From an uncultured Methylotenera sp. (GTDB taxonomy: Bacteria > Pseudomonadota > Gammaproteobacteria > Burkholderiales > Methylophilaceae), in contig NZ_CAMLGS010000015.1 of the NCBI RefSeq assembly GCF_946479685.1, positions 1 to 54,404 on the forward strand: a DNA stretch of 54,404 bases, written 5' to 3'. Each line of letters starts with the position of its first letter. Within the stretch, counting starts at the first letter, position 1. The translations under genes were made by a program, and so were the position numbers. Under the pieces are notes generated by a model. That model was not told the origin of the DNA and searched no databases. It saw only the letters and a program-made list of their open reading frames with translations. Of the stretch, positions 12,362 through 21,131 are shown one piece after another.

Positions 12362-13252
12362 TTAATAAGAGATTTGCCCAGACAAATACCAGCCGGATTG
12401 ATTGGCTTTATTTGCGATGTTGCCTAAATCTAAGTAGGCAGCAGTCAGTGAGATGTTTTTAACAGGAAACCAGGCTAAAAATACATCATGTGCATTTTGC
12501 TCTTCAAATACACTTAAATTGTCTGGTTTATAACGATACTCAGTACCCAGCAGCAATTGGTCTGTAAGCATTACAGCAACCGATGCTGCGGGTTGTATTT
12601 GATAACGGTCGTGATTGTCACCGCCAAAACCTAAAAAACCGAACTGATTGGCTTTTGTTGCCTGCAGGGTGCCATTTAGCAGTAGGTTCCTACCAAATGC
12701 TGCGCCTAAATATAGCTTGGTTGCGGCTAGGTATAGATCTACCCCGGTTTGATGCTTGGCGCCCAGGGCTTTTGGGATGTTATTAAAGTCTTCATTGCGT
12801 TTGATTTGTGCGCCAATCGCCACTTGTGGTAGCCATGTGTCTTGGTCGTAAACTGCATCGCCAAACAAACGTACTTTTACGCCCAATGTATCCATGCGAA
12901 TACTTTCACCCGGAACTATGTCACTCAAGCCTAACTTTTGCTGGCTTAATGAAATTTCTAAGCGATTATATAAGCCGACACTCACGCCGCCGGCGCTTAT
13001 TTCAAAATCCCCATTGGTTTTTGCTTCGGTATAAAACGCTGAGCCGCCAATTTGTTTGTCGGTGCCGTAGCCCGATATTAAAGCCCAAGGAGTTAGCCCT
13101 CCGCCACCAGCGCCCTCTATTTGCATTACACCGCCGGTTGCTAACAGGCGGTCACCTGCCAATAAAGCATTGGCATGGCTTAATGCGGAGATTGCAAAAA
13201 CATTCAACGACCATATAAGTAGTTGTTTTTTTGGATTGCGTGTTAACAGCAC
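12362..13252 (-). CDS. DUF3034 family outer-membrane-like protein
   Basis: The 296-residue product has a signal peptide (cleavage likely near SHANA, about residue 28). The GGVMQIEGAGGGGLTPWALISGYG segment and the many alternating hydrophobic strands ending in SGQISY suggest a beta-barrel ending in an aromatic residue, as in outer membrane proteins. It matches what I know of DUF3034. The GTG at 13250-13252 is chosen because AGGAAAG lies just upstream, and the overlapping ATG frame stops at once. It is divergent from the truncated haemoglobin gene across about 109 bases. Function is not established. Confidence 0.75.
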   Translation of the reverse strand: MLLTRNPKKQLLIWSLNVFAISALSHANALLAGDRLLATGGVMQIEGAGGGGLTPWALISGYGTDKQIGGSAFYTEAKTNGDFEISAGGVSVGLYNRLEISLSQQKLGLSDIVPGESIRMDTLGVKVRLFGDAVYDQDTWLPQVAIGAQIKRNEDFNNIPKALGAKHQTGVDLYLAATKLYLGAAFGRNLLLNGTLQATKANQFGFLGFGGDNHDRYQIQPAASVAVMLTDQLLLGTEYRYKPDNLSVFEEQNAHDVFLAWFPVKNISLTAAYLDLGNIANKANQSGWYLSGQISY

Positions 13253-13361
13253 ATTTGACTTTCCTGGTGTTGTTTCAAGAAATAATAAACAAGGTAATTA
13301 CATAGATTAATCACAGTGGTTATATTAAAGTAATGATACATAAAAACCGAGACTTAAATTG

Positions 13362-13796
13362 ATGCGTAATAATTTCTTAATGATTTTAATGCTGTTGCTT
13401 TCATCTTGTGCGCAAGTACAACCTTTAAACCACCAGCCTGAAAATCAATCCCTGTTTGAGCGCATTGGCGGCTTGCCAGTGCTAACTATGGTGGTATCTG
13501 AAACAATCGATGCGTCTGCGTCTGACCCTAAAATTAAACGTTCGTTCGATGGCGTCAAATTAACTACCTTAAAACAAAGTGTTGTCGATCAGTTATGCGT
13601 TCTAACTGGCGGAAATTGTGTCTATGAAGGGGAGACCATGCAAAACTCTCACCGTGATCTTAAAGTGACCAGTGCAGAGTTTGAGTTATTCGTAGAAACG
13701 TTTAGAACTGCCCTGAATAAACATGTGGGGACTAAGGAGAAAAATGAGCTATTAAAAATACTGGCTCCGATGAAGCGTGATATTGTGACCGATTAA
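13362..13796 (+). CDS. Group 1 truncated haemoglobin, probable lipoprotein
   Basis: The 144-residue product begins MRNNF and a hydrophobic stretch ending LSSC (13-16), which fits a lipobox, so the protein may be anchored outside the cytoplasm. The globin part starts at LFERIGGLPVL (31-41), a hallmark of group 1 truncated globins, and NSHRDL gives the proximal His97. By eye the usual distal Tyr of helix B seems replaced by a non-aromatic residue. The TTG three bases earlier is a possible start, but ATG 13362 is preferred. It leads a three-gene run with the cupredoxin and GGDEF-EAL genes, 25 and 23 bases apart. Confidence 0.8.
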   Translation: MRNNFLMILMLLLSSCAQVQPLNHQPENQSLFERIGGLPVLTMVVSETIDASASDPKIKRSFDGVKLTTLKQSVVDQLCVLTGGNCVYEGETMQNSHRDLKVTSAEFELFVETFRTALNKHVGTKEKNELLKILAPMKRDIVTD

Positions 13797-13821
13797 TGAT
13801 TAATTCTTACAGAGCCAATCT

Positions 13822-14412
13822 ATGAAGCATACTGCCCTCAGCTTATTTCTTCTAGCAACATCATTTCAATTGCACGCTGCAGAGCTTACAGTTCAAGTGA
13901 ATGATCAAGCAGGCAATCCGCTGAGTAACGCTGTTGTTTACTTAGAGTCGGATACTAAACCTAACCGTAATCAGTTAAATGAAGCAAATATTGATCAAAA
14001 AAATAAGCAGTTCTGGCCATTCGTCAGCGTGATACAAGTTGGCACCAGTGTAAATTTTCCCAATAAAGATTCCGTCAGGCATCATGTTTACTCGTTCTCT
14101 CCGGCTAAAGTGTTTGAATTAAAGCTTTACTCCGGTGTTCCGGCAAAGCCGGTTGTTTTTGATAAGCCTGGTACGGTGATACTCGGGTGTAATATTCATG
14201 ACAACATGCTGGCATATATACACATTGTAGATACACCGTATTTTGGCAAAAGTGATGTGAACGGCATTGTGAAACTGACAGATTTACCCAGCGGTCAACA
14301 TACGTTGAAAGCTTGGCACTACGCTACAGTTAAAGAAAACTTTATTACTGAGCAAAAAATAGCTATCAAAAACAACGAGACGATTTCATTAAAGCTTGAA
14401 ACCCATAACTAA
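13822..14412 (+). CDS. Periplasmic cupredoxin-like protein (methylamine-utilisation-type)
   Basis: The 196-residue protein has a signal peptide (cleavage after LHAA, residue 20). It has a cupredoxin-like centre with a possible type 1 copper site: His87/His88 in SVRHHVYSF and Cys123, His126 and Met129 in GCNIHDNM. The C-terminal part (GKSDVNGIVKLTDLPSGQHTLKAWH) resembles a carboxypeptidase-regulatory-like beta domain. Similar proteins are often annotated as methylamine utilisation proteins, but no mau gene is nearby. It could carry electrons or sense copper for the neighbouring globin and signalling protein. Confidence 0.75.
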   Translation: MKHTALSLFLLATSFQLHAAELTVQVNDQAGNPLSNAVVYLESDTKPNRNQLNEANIDQKNKQFWPFVSVIQVGTSVNFPNKDSVRHHVYSFSPAKVFELKLYSGVPAKPVVFDKPGTVILGCNIHDNMLAYIHIVDTPYFGKSDVNGIVKLTDLPSGQHTLKAWHYATVKENFITEQKIAIKNNETISLKLETHN

Positions 14413-14435
14413 CTCATTATTCTCACAACTAAAAC

Positions 14436-16781
14436 ATGCAATTCAAAAGTTTAAAAAGTCGAATCTCCGTTATATTTTTATCGCTAATCTTGGTGATTCA
14501 AGTTTTAAGCTCGATCGCAATTAAATTAAGTATTGATAAAAACGCGCGTCGCTCAGTAAACCAACAGTTAGAAGTAGGTGAGCGTGTATTTTTAAATTTA
14601 CTACAAAACAACGGTGAGAGTTTAAGTGTGGGTGCCCGTATATTAGCGGCCGACTTTGGTTTTAAAGCTGCAATTGCGAGTAATGATCACGAAACTATCC
14701 TTTCCGCACTGATTAACCATCAATCAAGAATCAATGCAGACCTCGCAATTTTTTACTCACCTAATCAAAACAGCTTGGTGATTTCAGAAAATCTGTCAGA
14801 AAATGAAGTGAGTGAAAAAATAGCAGAGGTTATTTACACAGCTAAAAGTGATCCACAAAAAAACAACTTTACAATTTTTAAAAATCAGCCATATCAGCTG
14901 GTTGCAGTGCCGGTGAAAGCCCCGCTCACAATAGGCTGGGTAGTGATGGGGTTCAAAATCAATAACAGCCTAGCTAATACGCTGCATAAGCTTAGTAATC
15001 TGGAAGTAACTTTTATTAGTCAGGCTGGAGATAGTCCTTGGCACTCTACTGCCAGTACTATGAGCGTAGGGGCTGCTGAACAGATTGTGAAATATACAAC
15101 AGATCAGCACGCTTTCAATATACCCAGTAATTTAGAGTTGATCATTGGTGATGTTGCCTTTGGTACTAGATATGTTTCTATATTTAAAAATATTAATGAA
15201 TCGCTCTACGTGATATTACAAAGATCTATCGATGAGGCGACTGCACCCTTTCAAGTGTTGTTACTTAATTTTCTGATTTTGAGTATTGTCGGCATGCTCA
15301 TTTTTATTGTGAGCATTTTGTATGTTTCACGCATTGTGGCGCAGCCAATTGTTGAGTTAGCTAATACAGCAAGAAAGCTGGAAGAGGGGGATTACACCTT
15401 CAACGTTGATACTTCCAGAAAAGATGAGCTAGGTAAGTTAAGCAGTGCTTTCAGTAGTATGCGCACCGCGATTGCAGATAGAGAAAAAAGCATTACTAAG
15501 TTAGCTTACTGGGATGAGATGACTGGCTTACCCAATCGTGCATCTTTCATGAAAGAGCTTAATAGTGCCATCAATAAGTCAGAAGTTAGCCATGAGCCAC
15601 TTTCTGTTTTGGTTATGAATCTAGATCGATTCAAACAAATTAACAATGTACTCGGATTCGACTTCGGCAATCAGTTATTAAATGCGGTATCTATTCGCAT
15701 TTCACAGGTGTTTCGCAAAGATAATGATCTAGTAGCAAGAATCTCTGGTGATGAGTTTGCTGTGTTGCTGCCGGCGACTGATGCTAATGTTGCAGTGAAT
15801 ATTGCACAAAAGCTTTTGCAGGCTTTTGAGAAGCCTGTTGAGTTAGGTAATAACTTTGTTGATATCACTGCGGGTATTGGCATTGCAAGTTACCCTATTC
15901 ACAGCAACCAAATAGAACAGTTGCTGAGTTTTGCAGAGGTTGCCATGCAGGTTTCAAAAGTCCAAAAATCTGGCCCGGTGGTGTTTCAATCAAGCTTTGA
16001 TGTGGGAAGTAATGTGAATCTCACCCTGGTTTCTGAACTTAAAAAATCAATACATAACAATGAGTTGTCCATTTATGTTCAACCTAAAGTTAATCTTGAA
16101 AGTAGAGCGGTGACTTCGGTTGAGGCATTAATTAGATGGAAGCACCCAGCTAGAGGAATGATTTTTCCTGACCAGTTTATTCCGTTTGCAGAGCAAACTG
16201 GGTTAATTAGAGATATTACGCTCTGGATGATAGCCGAGGCTTCTAAACTTAGCGCAGTTTGGCTGGAGAAGGGGATATCCATTCCAATTGCAGTGAATAT
16301 CTCGGCAAGAGATTTGATTGATTCTGACTTTCCAAACAAAGTTGCTGAAATACTAAGATCTACGGGCTCAAACACATCGCTCATTTCACTAGAGGTGACT
16401 GAGAGTAGCATCATGGATGACCCGCATCGTGCAAAGCAGACTTTGCTACATTTATCTCAAATGGGTATTAAGCTAGCGATTGATGATTTTGGTACAGGCT
16501 ACTCATCTTTGTCATATTTAAAAGAGCTACCTGTAAGCGAACTGAAAATTGACAAGTCATTTGTTATGCATGTTGAACAAAATCAGAATGATAGAATTAT
16601 CGTCAATTCAACTATTGAACTAGCGCACAACATGGGCTTGCATGTGGTTGCGGAAGGTGTGGAAAATGTTGAGGTCTGGAAGTCGTTACAAGACATGGGG
16701 TGTGATTATGGTCAGGGTTATTATATGTCTAAGCCTATGCCAGCCTCTGATTTTGAAACTTGGTACCAGCAATGGGTTTAA
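14436..16781 (+). CDS. Membrane sensor with HAMP, GGDEF and EAL domains
   Basis: The 781-residue protein has membrane helix 1 (about 10-30), a periplasmic double-Cache-like sensor (about 31-270), helix 2 (about 272-298), HAMP (about 299-350), GGDEF (about 355-510) and EAL (about 525-775). The cyclase motif is SGDEF (437-441), and the upstream inhibitory site reads KDND rather than RxxD. The EAL domain keeps EALIRW (from Glu563), ESSIMDD, DDFGTGYSS and KIDKSFV. I infer a cyclic di-GMP phosphodiesterase with a weak or regulatory GGDEF domain. No Shine-Dalgarno is seen before its ATG. The sensor domain could read the cupredoxin or globin encoded just upstream. Confidence 0.88.
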   Translation: MQFKSLKSRISVIFLSLILVIQVLSSIAIKLSIDKNARRSVNQQLEVGERVFLNLLQNNGESLSVGARILAADFGFKAAIASNDHETILSALINHQSRINADLAIFYSPNQNSLVISENLSENEVSEKIAEVIYTAKSDPQKNNFTIFKNQPYQLVAVPVKAPLTIGWVVMGFKINNSLANTLHKLSNLEVTFISQAGDSPWHSTASTMSVGAAEQIVKYTTDQHAFNIPSNLELIIGDVAFGTRYVSIFKNINESLYVILQRSIDEATAPFQVLLLNFLILSIVGMLIFIVSILYVSRIVAQPIVELANTARKLEEGDYTFNVDTSRKDELGKLSSAFSSMRTAIADREKSITKLAYWDEMTGLPNRASFMKELNSAINKSEVSHEPLSVLVMNLDRFKQINNVLGFDFGNQLLNAVSIRISQVFRKDNDLVARISGDEFAVLLPATDANVAVNIAQKLLQAFEKPVELGNNFVDITAGIGIASYPIHSNQIEQLLSFAEVAMQVSKVQKSGPVVFQSSFDVGSNVNLTLVSELKKSIHNNELSIYVQPKVNLESRAVTSVEALIRWKHPARGMIFPDQFIPFAEQTGLIRDITLWMIAEASKLSAVWLEKGISIPIAVNISARDLIDSDFPNKVAEILRSTGSNTSLISLEVTESSIMDDPHRAKQTLLHLSQMGIKLAIDDFGTGYSSLSYLKELPVSELKIDKSFVMHVEQNQNDRIIVNSTIELAHNMGLHVVAEGVENVEVWKSLQDMGCDYGQGYYMSKPMPASDFETWYQQWV

Positions 16782-16959
16782 TCATTGATTCAGTCTAGTA
16801 ATTAACCATAAGGCAAGAAAACCTCTCCTTTAGCTCGTACGTCCATTAGTTCTCAATCTAACTGTTATGAACACCGCTAAGTTGTTGGATTCATAGACAC
16901 TATATGAAAATTTTGATACCTTACTGTCCGTTAATTAAGCTTATTTATCTATCAATCAT

Positions 16960-18372
16960 ATGAACAATCACAATCAAGAGCAGCGTCTCAGAAACATTCT
17001 TTTTAACAGTTTAGATGCTTTTGTTGGTGTTGATCACAGTGGCGTCATTACCGAATGGAATCAACAAGCTGCCAATATTTTTGGCTGGAGCCATGATGAA
17101 GCAATCGGGCAGAACATGGATGAGATGATTATCCCTGAAAAGTTAAGAGAAGCGCATCGACATGGTATGCAGCGCTTTCTGGAAACAGGGCAGGCTGAGG
17201 TGTTAAATCGCCGTATCCAGTTGGAGGCCAAAAGAAAAAATGGTGAAGAGTTTCCGGTTGAAATGGCAATTACCTATATCTTGAACTCAGAAACTCCCGA
17301 GTTTTATGCGTTTATACAGGATATTTCAAGCCGCAAAGTTGAAGAGCAGAAACTGCGTTTTCTTGCCTCAAATGATCCGCTAACAGGGGTGAGAAATCGG
17401 TCTTATTTTAATGCGAACTTACCAGAGGCAATGGCTAGAAGTAAGCGAAATGGTAAAGGTTTGGCCTTAATGTTTCTAGATATTGACCATTTTAAATCTA
17501 TTAATGACTCTTTAGGGCATGAGGCTGGTGACCAGTTGTTGAAGGAGTTTGCAGTTAGACTCAAAGGTAAATTGCGTGAGGCGGATATCGTTTCGCGCCT
17601 TGGTGGCGATGAATTTACGGTGATTATTGAGGGTGTCGCTGCCGAAGAGGATGCCAGTAAGGTCGCAAGTAATATTATCCAGGAGTTGAACCAAGGTGGC
17701 TGGCTGGGTACTGCTAACCTCAAAATTACTTCCAGTATTGGTATTGCAATCTATGAAGGCCATGCTGTGGAGGTCGATAAGTTGGTGGCGCTCGCTGATA
17801 AAGCGATGTATATGGCAAAGCATTCAGGCCGCAATAATTTTAAAATCTTAAGATTTGAAGATATTGAAGCATCGATTAAGGAAAAATCACAGCCAAGAGC
17901 TGCCACAGGCATCCTCAATACACAAAGTCTTTTAAATGTTCAGCAAAAGACGGGCGGTAATTTTTTACAAAACACCTTATCTGCTTTACGGCGTCATCTT
18001 GATATGGACGTGGCGTTTATTTCCCACTTTCACGATGGTTTGCGAGAGTTCAAATTTGTGGACTCAAAAAATAACAATCCGCCCATCGCTGTAGGTGATA
18101 GCGGCCTTCTTGAGGATAGTTACTGTCAAAGAGTGATTGACGGGCGTTTACCCGAGATTATTAATGATGCTTTTGAACTGCCGGAAGCGATGAATATGCC
18201 AGTAACTGCTTTGGTGCCGGTCCGTGCGCATATGAGTGTGCCGATTAAGCTCAGTGACGGCAAAATTTACGGCACTTTCTGTTGTTTCAGTTATACACCG
18301 GATCAAACGCTCAATGAGCGTGACATTTCCGTGATGCATGTCTTTGCAGACTTGATATCGCAGCATCTATAA
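16960..18372 (+). CDS. PAS-GGDEF-GAF diguanylate cyclase
   Basis: The 470-residue cytoplasmic protein has a PAS domain (about 5-130, with GWSHDEAIG and AFIQDISSRK), a GGDEF domain (about 138-300) and a C-terminal GAF-like domain (about 315-470). RLGGDEF ends at residue 219, and READ five residues upstream is an intact product-inhibition site (RxxD). It should synthesise cyclic di-GMP. The GAF domain at the C terminus is an unusual position. It lies 178 bases after the GGDEF-EAL gene and so probably has its own promoter. The pair could form opposing arms of one signalling circuit. Confidence 0.9.
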   Translation: MNNHNQEQRLRNILFNSLDAFVGVDHSGVITEWNQQAANIFGWSHDEAIGQNMDEMIIPEKLREAHRHGMQRFLETGQAEVLNRRIQLEAKRKNGEEFPVEMAITYILNSETPEFYAFIQDISSRKVEEQKLRFLASNDPLTGVRNRSYFNANLPEAMARSKRNGKGLALMFLDIDHFKSINDSLGHEAGDQLLKEFAVRLKGKLREADIVSRLGGDEFTVIIEGVAAEEDASKVASNIIQELNQGGWLGTANLKITSSIGIAIYEGHAVEVDKLVALADKAMYMAKHSGRNNFKILRFEDIEASIKEKSQPRAATGILNTQSLLNVQQKTGGNFLQNTLSALRRHLDMDVAFISHFHDGLREFKFVDSKNNNPPIAVGDSGLLEDSYCQRVIDGRLPEIINDAFELPEAMNMPVTALVPVRAHMSVPIKLSDGKIYGTFCCFSYTPDQTLNERDISVMHVFADLISQHL

Positions 18373-18410
18373 AAACTGCTTATATTGAAGTCGCTAGATA
18401 CTTAATTGAA

Positions 18411-19358
18411 TCAAAAGTTTAGTTGGCTGCCACCGGATATTCGTTGAATAGCTTGCGGTGGTTGCCCAAATGCTCGAAGAAATGCCTGTCGCATGCGCTC
18501 GCGGTCACCAAAGCCAGTTTCACGAGCAATGATCTCAATGGGGTGATTTCCCGTTTCCATCATTAATCTGGCAGATTCAACACGAAGGCGCTCAATCGCT
18601 TTGGCTGGAGGCATGCCGGTTTCCTCTGTGAAAACGCGGCTGAACTGCCTGGGGCTTAGATGTGCGACATTCGCTAAGGATTCAATGCTTAAGTTTTCTT
18701 TGAGATTCTCTTTTGCATAGGAGAGTACAGTCTGCACCCGGTCAGACTTGGCATCCAACTCCAAAAGCGTAGAAAACTGAGATTGTCCGCCCCCACGCCT
18801 TTGATGCATGACCAATTTACGTGCTATTTGTCTTGCCAGCTCCATTCCTAAATCTTTTTCAACGATGGCTAATGCTAAATCAATGCCGGCAGTCAGGCCT
18901 GCCGATGTCCAAATTTGACCGTCCACTACATAAATTTTGTCTTCATCAAGTGCTACCTGAGGGTAGAGTTTTCTAAATGTATTTGAATGGTACCAGTGGG
19001 TGGTTGCCCTTTTGCCGTCTAGAAGGCCAGCTTCTGCCAATAAAAAAGCTCCGGTGCATATGGCAGCTACTCTGCGTATATGCTTTGGTGATCCGCGTAG
19101 ATAGCTAAGTAGTTCGGGCGAGGGTAGTTTGCAGTCATTGTTACCACCAACAATCAGGGTTTCGTATTGTGAGTCGCTCAGCCTCTCAGTGTTAACTGAG
19201 AAGGTTTGTGATGTCATGACAGGCCCGCCATGTTCGGATACCAAGCGAAAGTTATAGAATTTTTCATGGTGTAGAAGATTTGCGTACTCAAATACACTGG
19301 CAACGGCTAGTCCCAAAGCCTGAAAGTTGGGGAAGATTAGTAGACCGATAGTATGCAT
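18411..19358 (-). CDS. GlxA family transcriptional regulator (DJ-1/PfpI plus AraC HTH)
   Basis: The 315-residue protein has an N-terminal DJ-1/PfpI domain (about 1-190) with the nucleophile-elbow segment AAICTGAFLLAEAG (Cys101) and His121. A C-terminal AraC/XylS domain follows, with two helix-turn-helix motifs (ESLANVAHLSPRQFSRVFTEETG and IEIIARETGFGDRERMRQAFLRAFG). Such proteins activate catabolic genes for small amines or aldehydes in some bacteria. The ligand here is unknown. It is divergent from the SDR gene across 271 AT-rich bases with inverted repeats, so the SDR gene is the likely target. Confidence 0.88.
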   Translation of the reverse strand: MHTIGLLIFPNFQALGLAVASVFEYANLLHHEKFYNFRLVSEHGGPVMTSQTFSVNTERLSDSQYETLIVGGNNDCKLPSPELLSYLRGSPKHIRRVAAICTGAFLLAEAGLLDGKRATTHWYHSNTFRKLYPQVALDEDKIYVVDGQIWTSAGLTAGIDLALAIVEKDLGMELARQIARKLVMHQRRGGGQSQFSTLLELDAKSDRVQTVLSYAKENLKENLSIESLANVAHLSPRQFSRVFTEETGMPPAKAIERLRVESARLMMETGNHPIEIIARETGFGDRERMRQAFLRAFGQPPQAIQRISGGSQLNF

Positions 19359-19510
19359 AGTTTAACTTCTTGAAAGGCGTTATTAAATAATATATAAATA
19401 AATACGTCATTAATTAACTGGTGTATTTTATGATATTTAAAGTTTATTATGGCTATATAGTTATATAAAATCAATAAGATGTAAAAGTATTTTGATTGTT
19501 TTTATGCAAA

Positions 19511-19547
19511 ATGACATTTATGACATAAATAATTGCATATATGTCAT
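19511..19547 (+). promoter_or_regulatory. Candidate operator between glxA-like gene and SDR gene
   Basis: ATGACAT is repeated at 19511-19517 and 19520-19526, and ATGACATA (19520-19527) is mirrored by TATGTCAT (19540-19547) with a 12-base spacer. This direct-plus-inverted arrangement about 85 bases before the SDR start suits an AraC-type or dimeric regulator. Confidence 0.4.
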
Positions 19548-19629
19548 TGATGTTAATTATGTCCGGGTTCAAAATGCGTTTCGTGATTGGCATTCATTAA
19601 AACAAATTTTTCATCTGGAGATATATAAC

Positions 19630-20439
19630 ATGGCATTTACAAATACATCTGTAAACAAAGGCACGGCAGTTGTTACTGGCGCATCTACAGGGATTGGCGC
19701 AATCTACGCAGACCGTTTGGCTGAACGTGGTTACGATCTTATCTTGGTTGCAAGAAATATTGAGCGTTTAAAAGCGCTGGCACATCGCATCTCTGAGAAA
19801 ACCGGCCGTAAGGTTACTCCTGTCGCAGCTGATTTAAATGACAGGGTTGAACGTGCCAATATTGAAAGTATATTGCGTGAAGATAAAAGCATCACAATGC
19901 TTGTTAATAACGCTGGTATAGGCTCTGTTGCTTCAATTCTTGACGCAAATGTTGATGAGATGGAGGCGATGATAGACTTGAATGTCACTGCGCTTACGCG
20001 TTTAACTTATGCTGTGGCGCCTGTGTTTGCAGCAAAAGGTAGTGGCACCATCATTAATATTGCTTCAGTGGTTGGTATCGGCGTGGAGTTGCTGAACGGT
20101 GTTTACAGTGCCTCTAAGTCGTACGTGTTGAGTTTTGGTCATTCTTTACAAAAAGACTTGGCAGAAAAGGGCGTTCGCATTCAGACAGTATTGCCAGGTG
20201 GAACTGCAACCGAATTTTGGGATGTGGCCGGCTATGCCAAAGTAAAAGAGGCGCCGACAACAATGACGGCCGAAGACCTGGTTGATGCTGCTTTGGTTGG
20301 TTTGGACAAAGGTGAGTTGGTCACTATTCCGCCATTGCAAAATGACGAGGATTGGGCGAACTGGGAAGCTGCGCGTCGTGAATTGACACCGAAATTTGCA
20401 AATGCAAAACCTGGCCCTCGCTATGGTTTATCTTCGTAA
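19630..20439 (+). CDS. Short-chain dehydrogenase/reductase (SDR)
   Basis: The product is an NAD(P)-dependent classical SDR of 269 residues. TGASTGIG (16-23) binds the dinucleotide, NNAG is at 93-96, and Ser146, Tyr159 and Lys163 form the catalytic set (YSASK). The reading frame is open 46 codons further upstream, but ATG 19630 is chosen because GGAG lies nine bases before it and the family alignment begins there. The substrate cannot be told. Neighbours are a divergent GlxA-type regulator and, further on, a TetR regulator of the type often found beside such SDR genes. A strong terminator follows. Confidence 0.88.
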   Translation: MAFTNTSVNKGTAVVTGASTGIGAIYADRLAERGYDLILVARNIERLKALAHRISEKTGRKVTPVAADLNDRVERANIESILREDKSITMLVNNAGIGSVASILDANVDEMEAMIDLNVTALTRLTYAVAPVFAAKGSGTIINIASVVGIGVELLNGVYSASKSYVLSFGHSLQKDLAEKGVRIQTVLPGGTATEFWDVAGYAKVKEAPTTMTAEDLVDAALVGLDKGELVTIPPLQNDEDWANWEAARRELTPKFANAKPGPRYGLSS

Positions 20440-20587
20440 TTTGTATAAATGGCGTTGTTTATGCTGGGCTTGTTTGATGTGAAATGGGCAGGTGATTTTG
20501 GTGATGTTGATTAATATGGATTTTGACATCGCTAAACGCTGTTCTCATGACTATTTAAAAGCGCCTCAATTATTTTCTTACTTCTTA

Positions 20588-20614
20588 CGCCGCGTGTAAT
20601 CCGCGGCGATTTTT
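20588..20614 (+). terminator. Intrinsic terminator after the SDR gene
   Basis: Perfect GC arms CGCCGCG (20588-20594) and CGCGGCG (20602-20608) with a 7-base loop are followed by ATTTTT. It lies about 150 bases beyond the SDR stop. The bases between 20440 and 20785 hold no other feature I can support. Confidence 0.85.
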
Positions 20615-20785
20615 CGCAGTAAATACAAGAGTTGTGCGCATGATAATGATTAGGGCAAGTAGACGCGGCTTTGGTTAAATGGCTATGTAGCATAGATGTA
20701 GTTAAAGTAATTTACCTGTAAATTTTATAAATAATTGATTATTAATGTTATTTAATTTTTTTAGTTGGTCACTCAGTTTTGATCA

Positions 20786-20935
20786 TTAGGTTTGGTTTGC
20801 TGTGTCGCAGTGTTTCACGTGATAATTGCGGCTAGCCAAAGTGCTGTTGTGTATATTGGCGGTCGCATCCAACCAAATATTAACTTCATCAACCGTTACA
20901 ATTACATCGCCGAATAAATCAGAGTGGTGGCACAT
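20786..20935 (-). CDS. Possible 49-residue protein, unrecognised
   Basis: A reading frame of 49 codons starts at ATG 20935 with GGGAG ten bases upstream and ends in TAA at 20786. The predicted product begins MCHHSDLFGDVIVTVDEV and is mixed polar with five His and two Cys, and without a membrane helix or signal peptide. A TATAAT hexamer (minus strand, 20996-21001) about 60 bases upstream overlaps a palindrome that resembles the TetR sites near 21768-21818. I do not recognise the protein. It could be a chance frame, but the ribosome binding site and the shared operator-like motif favour a real gene. Confidence 0.4.
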   Translation of the reverse strand: MCHHSDLFGDVIVTVDEVNIWLDATANIHNSTLASRNYHVKHCDTANQT

Positions 20936-20987
20936 AAGGTTTTTACTCCCTTAATGTGCAAATTAAGTGCCCGTGTGTTATTTAACA

Positions 20988-20999
20988 TAATATACATTA
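20988..20999 (-). promoter_or_regulatory. Operator-like palindrome overlapping a -10 box
   Basis: The minus strand reads TAATGTATATTA here, with arms extending to ATAAT/ATTAT. The same 12 bases form the core of the palindrome at 21799-21818. The site overlaps the TATAAT at 20996-21001, where bound repressor would block transcription of the 49-codon frame. Confidence 0.4.
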
Positions 21000-21131
21000 T
21001 ACGAAACAAATAATATGGAAAGTTATTGTGCTCTTTGGGTTGTATTGCGCACGTTTTATGGTGCTTATCCTCTTTGGTTGGTGCGTGTTTGATGTTGGCC
21101 GGTTTTAATTGGTTATTGTTTTTGCTCTAAT

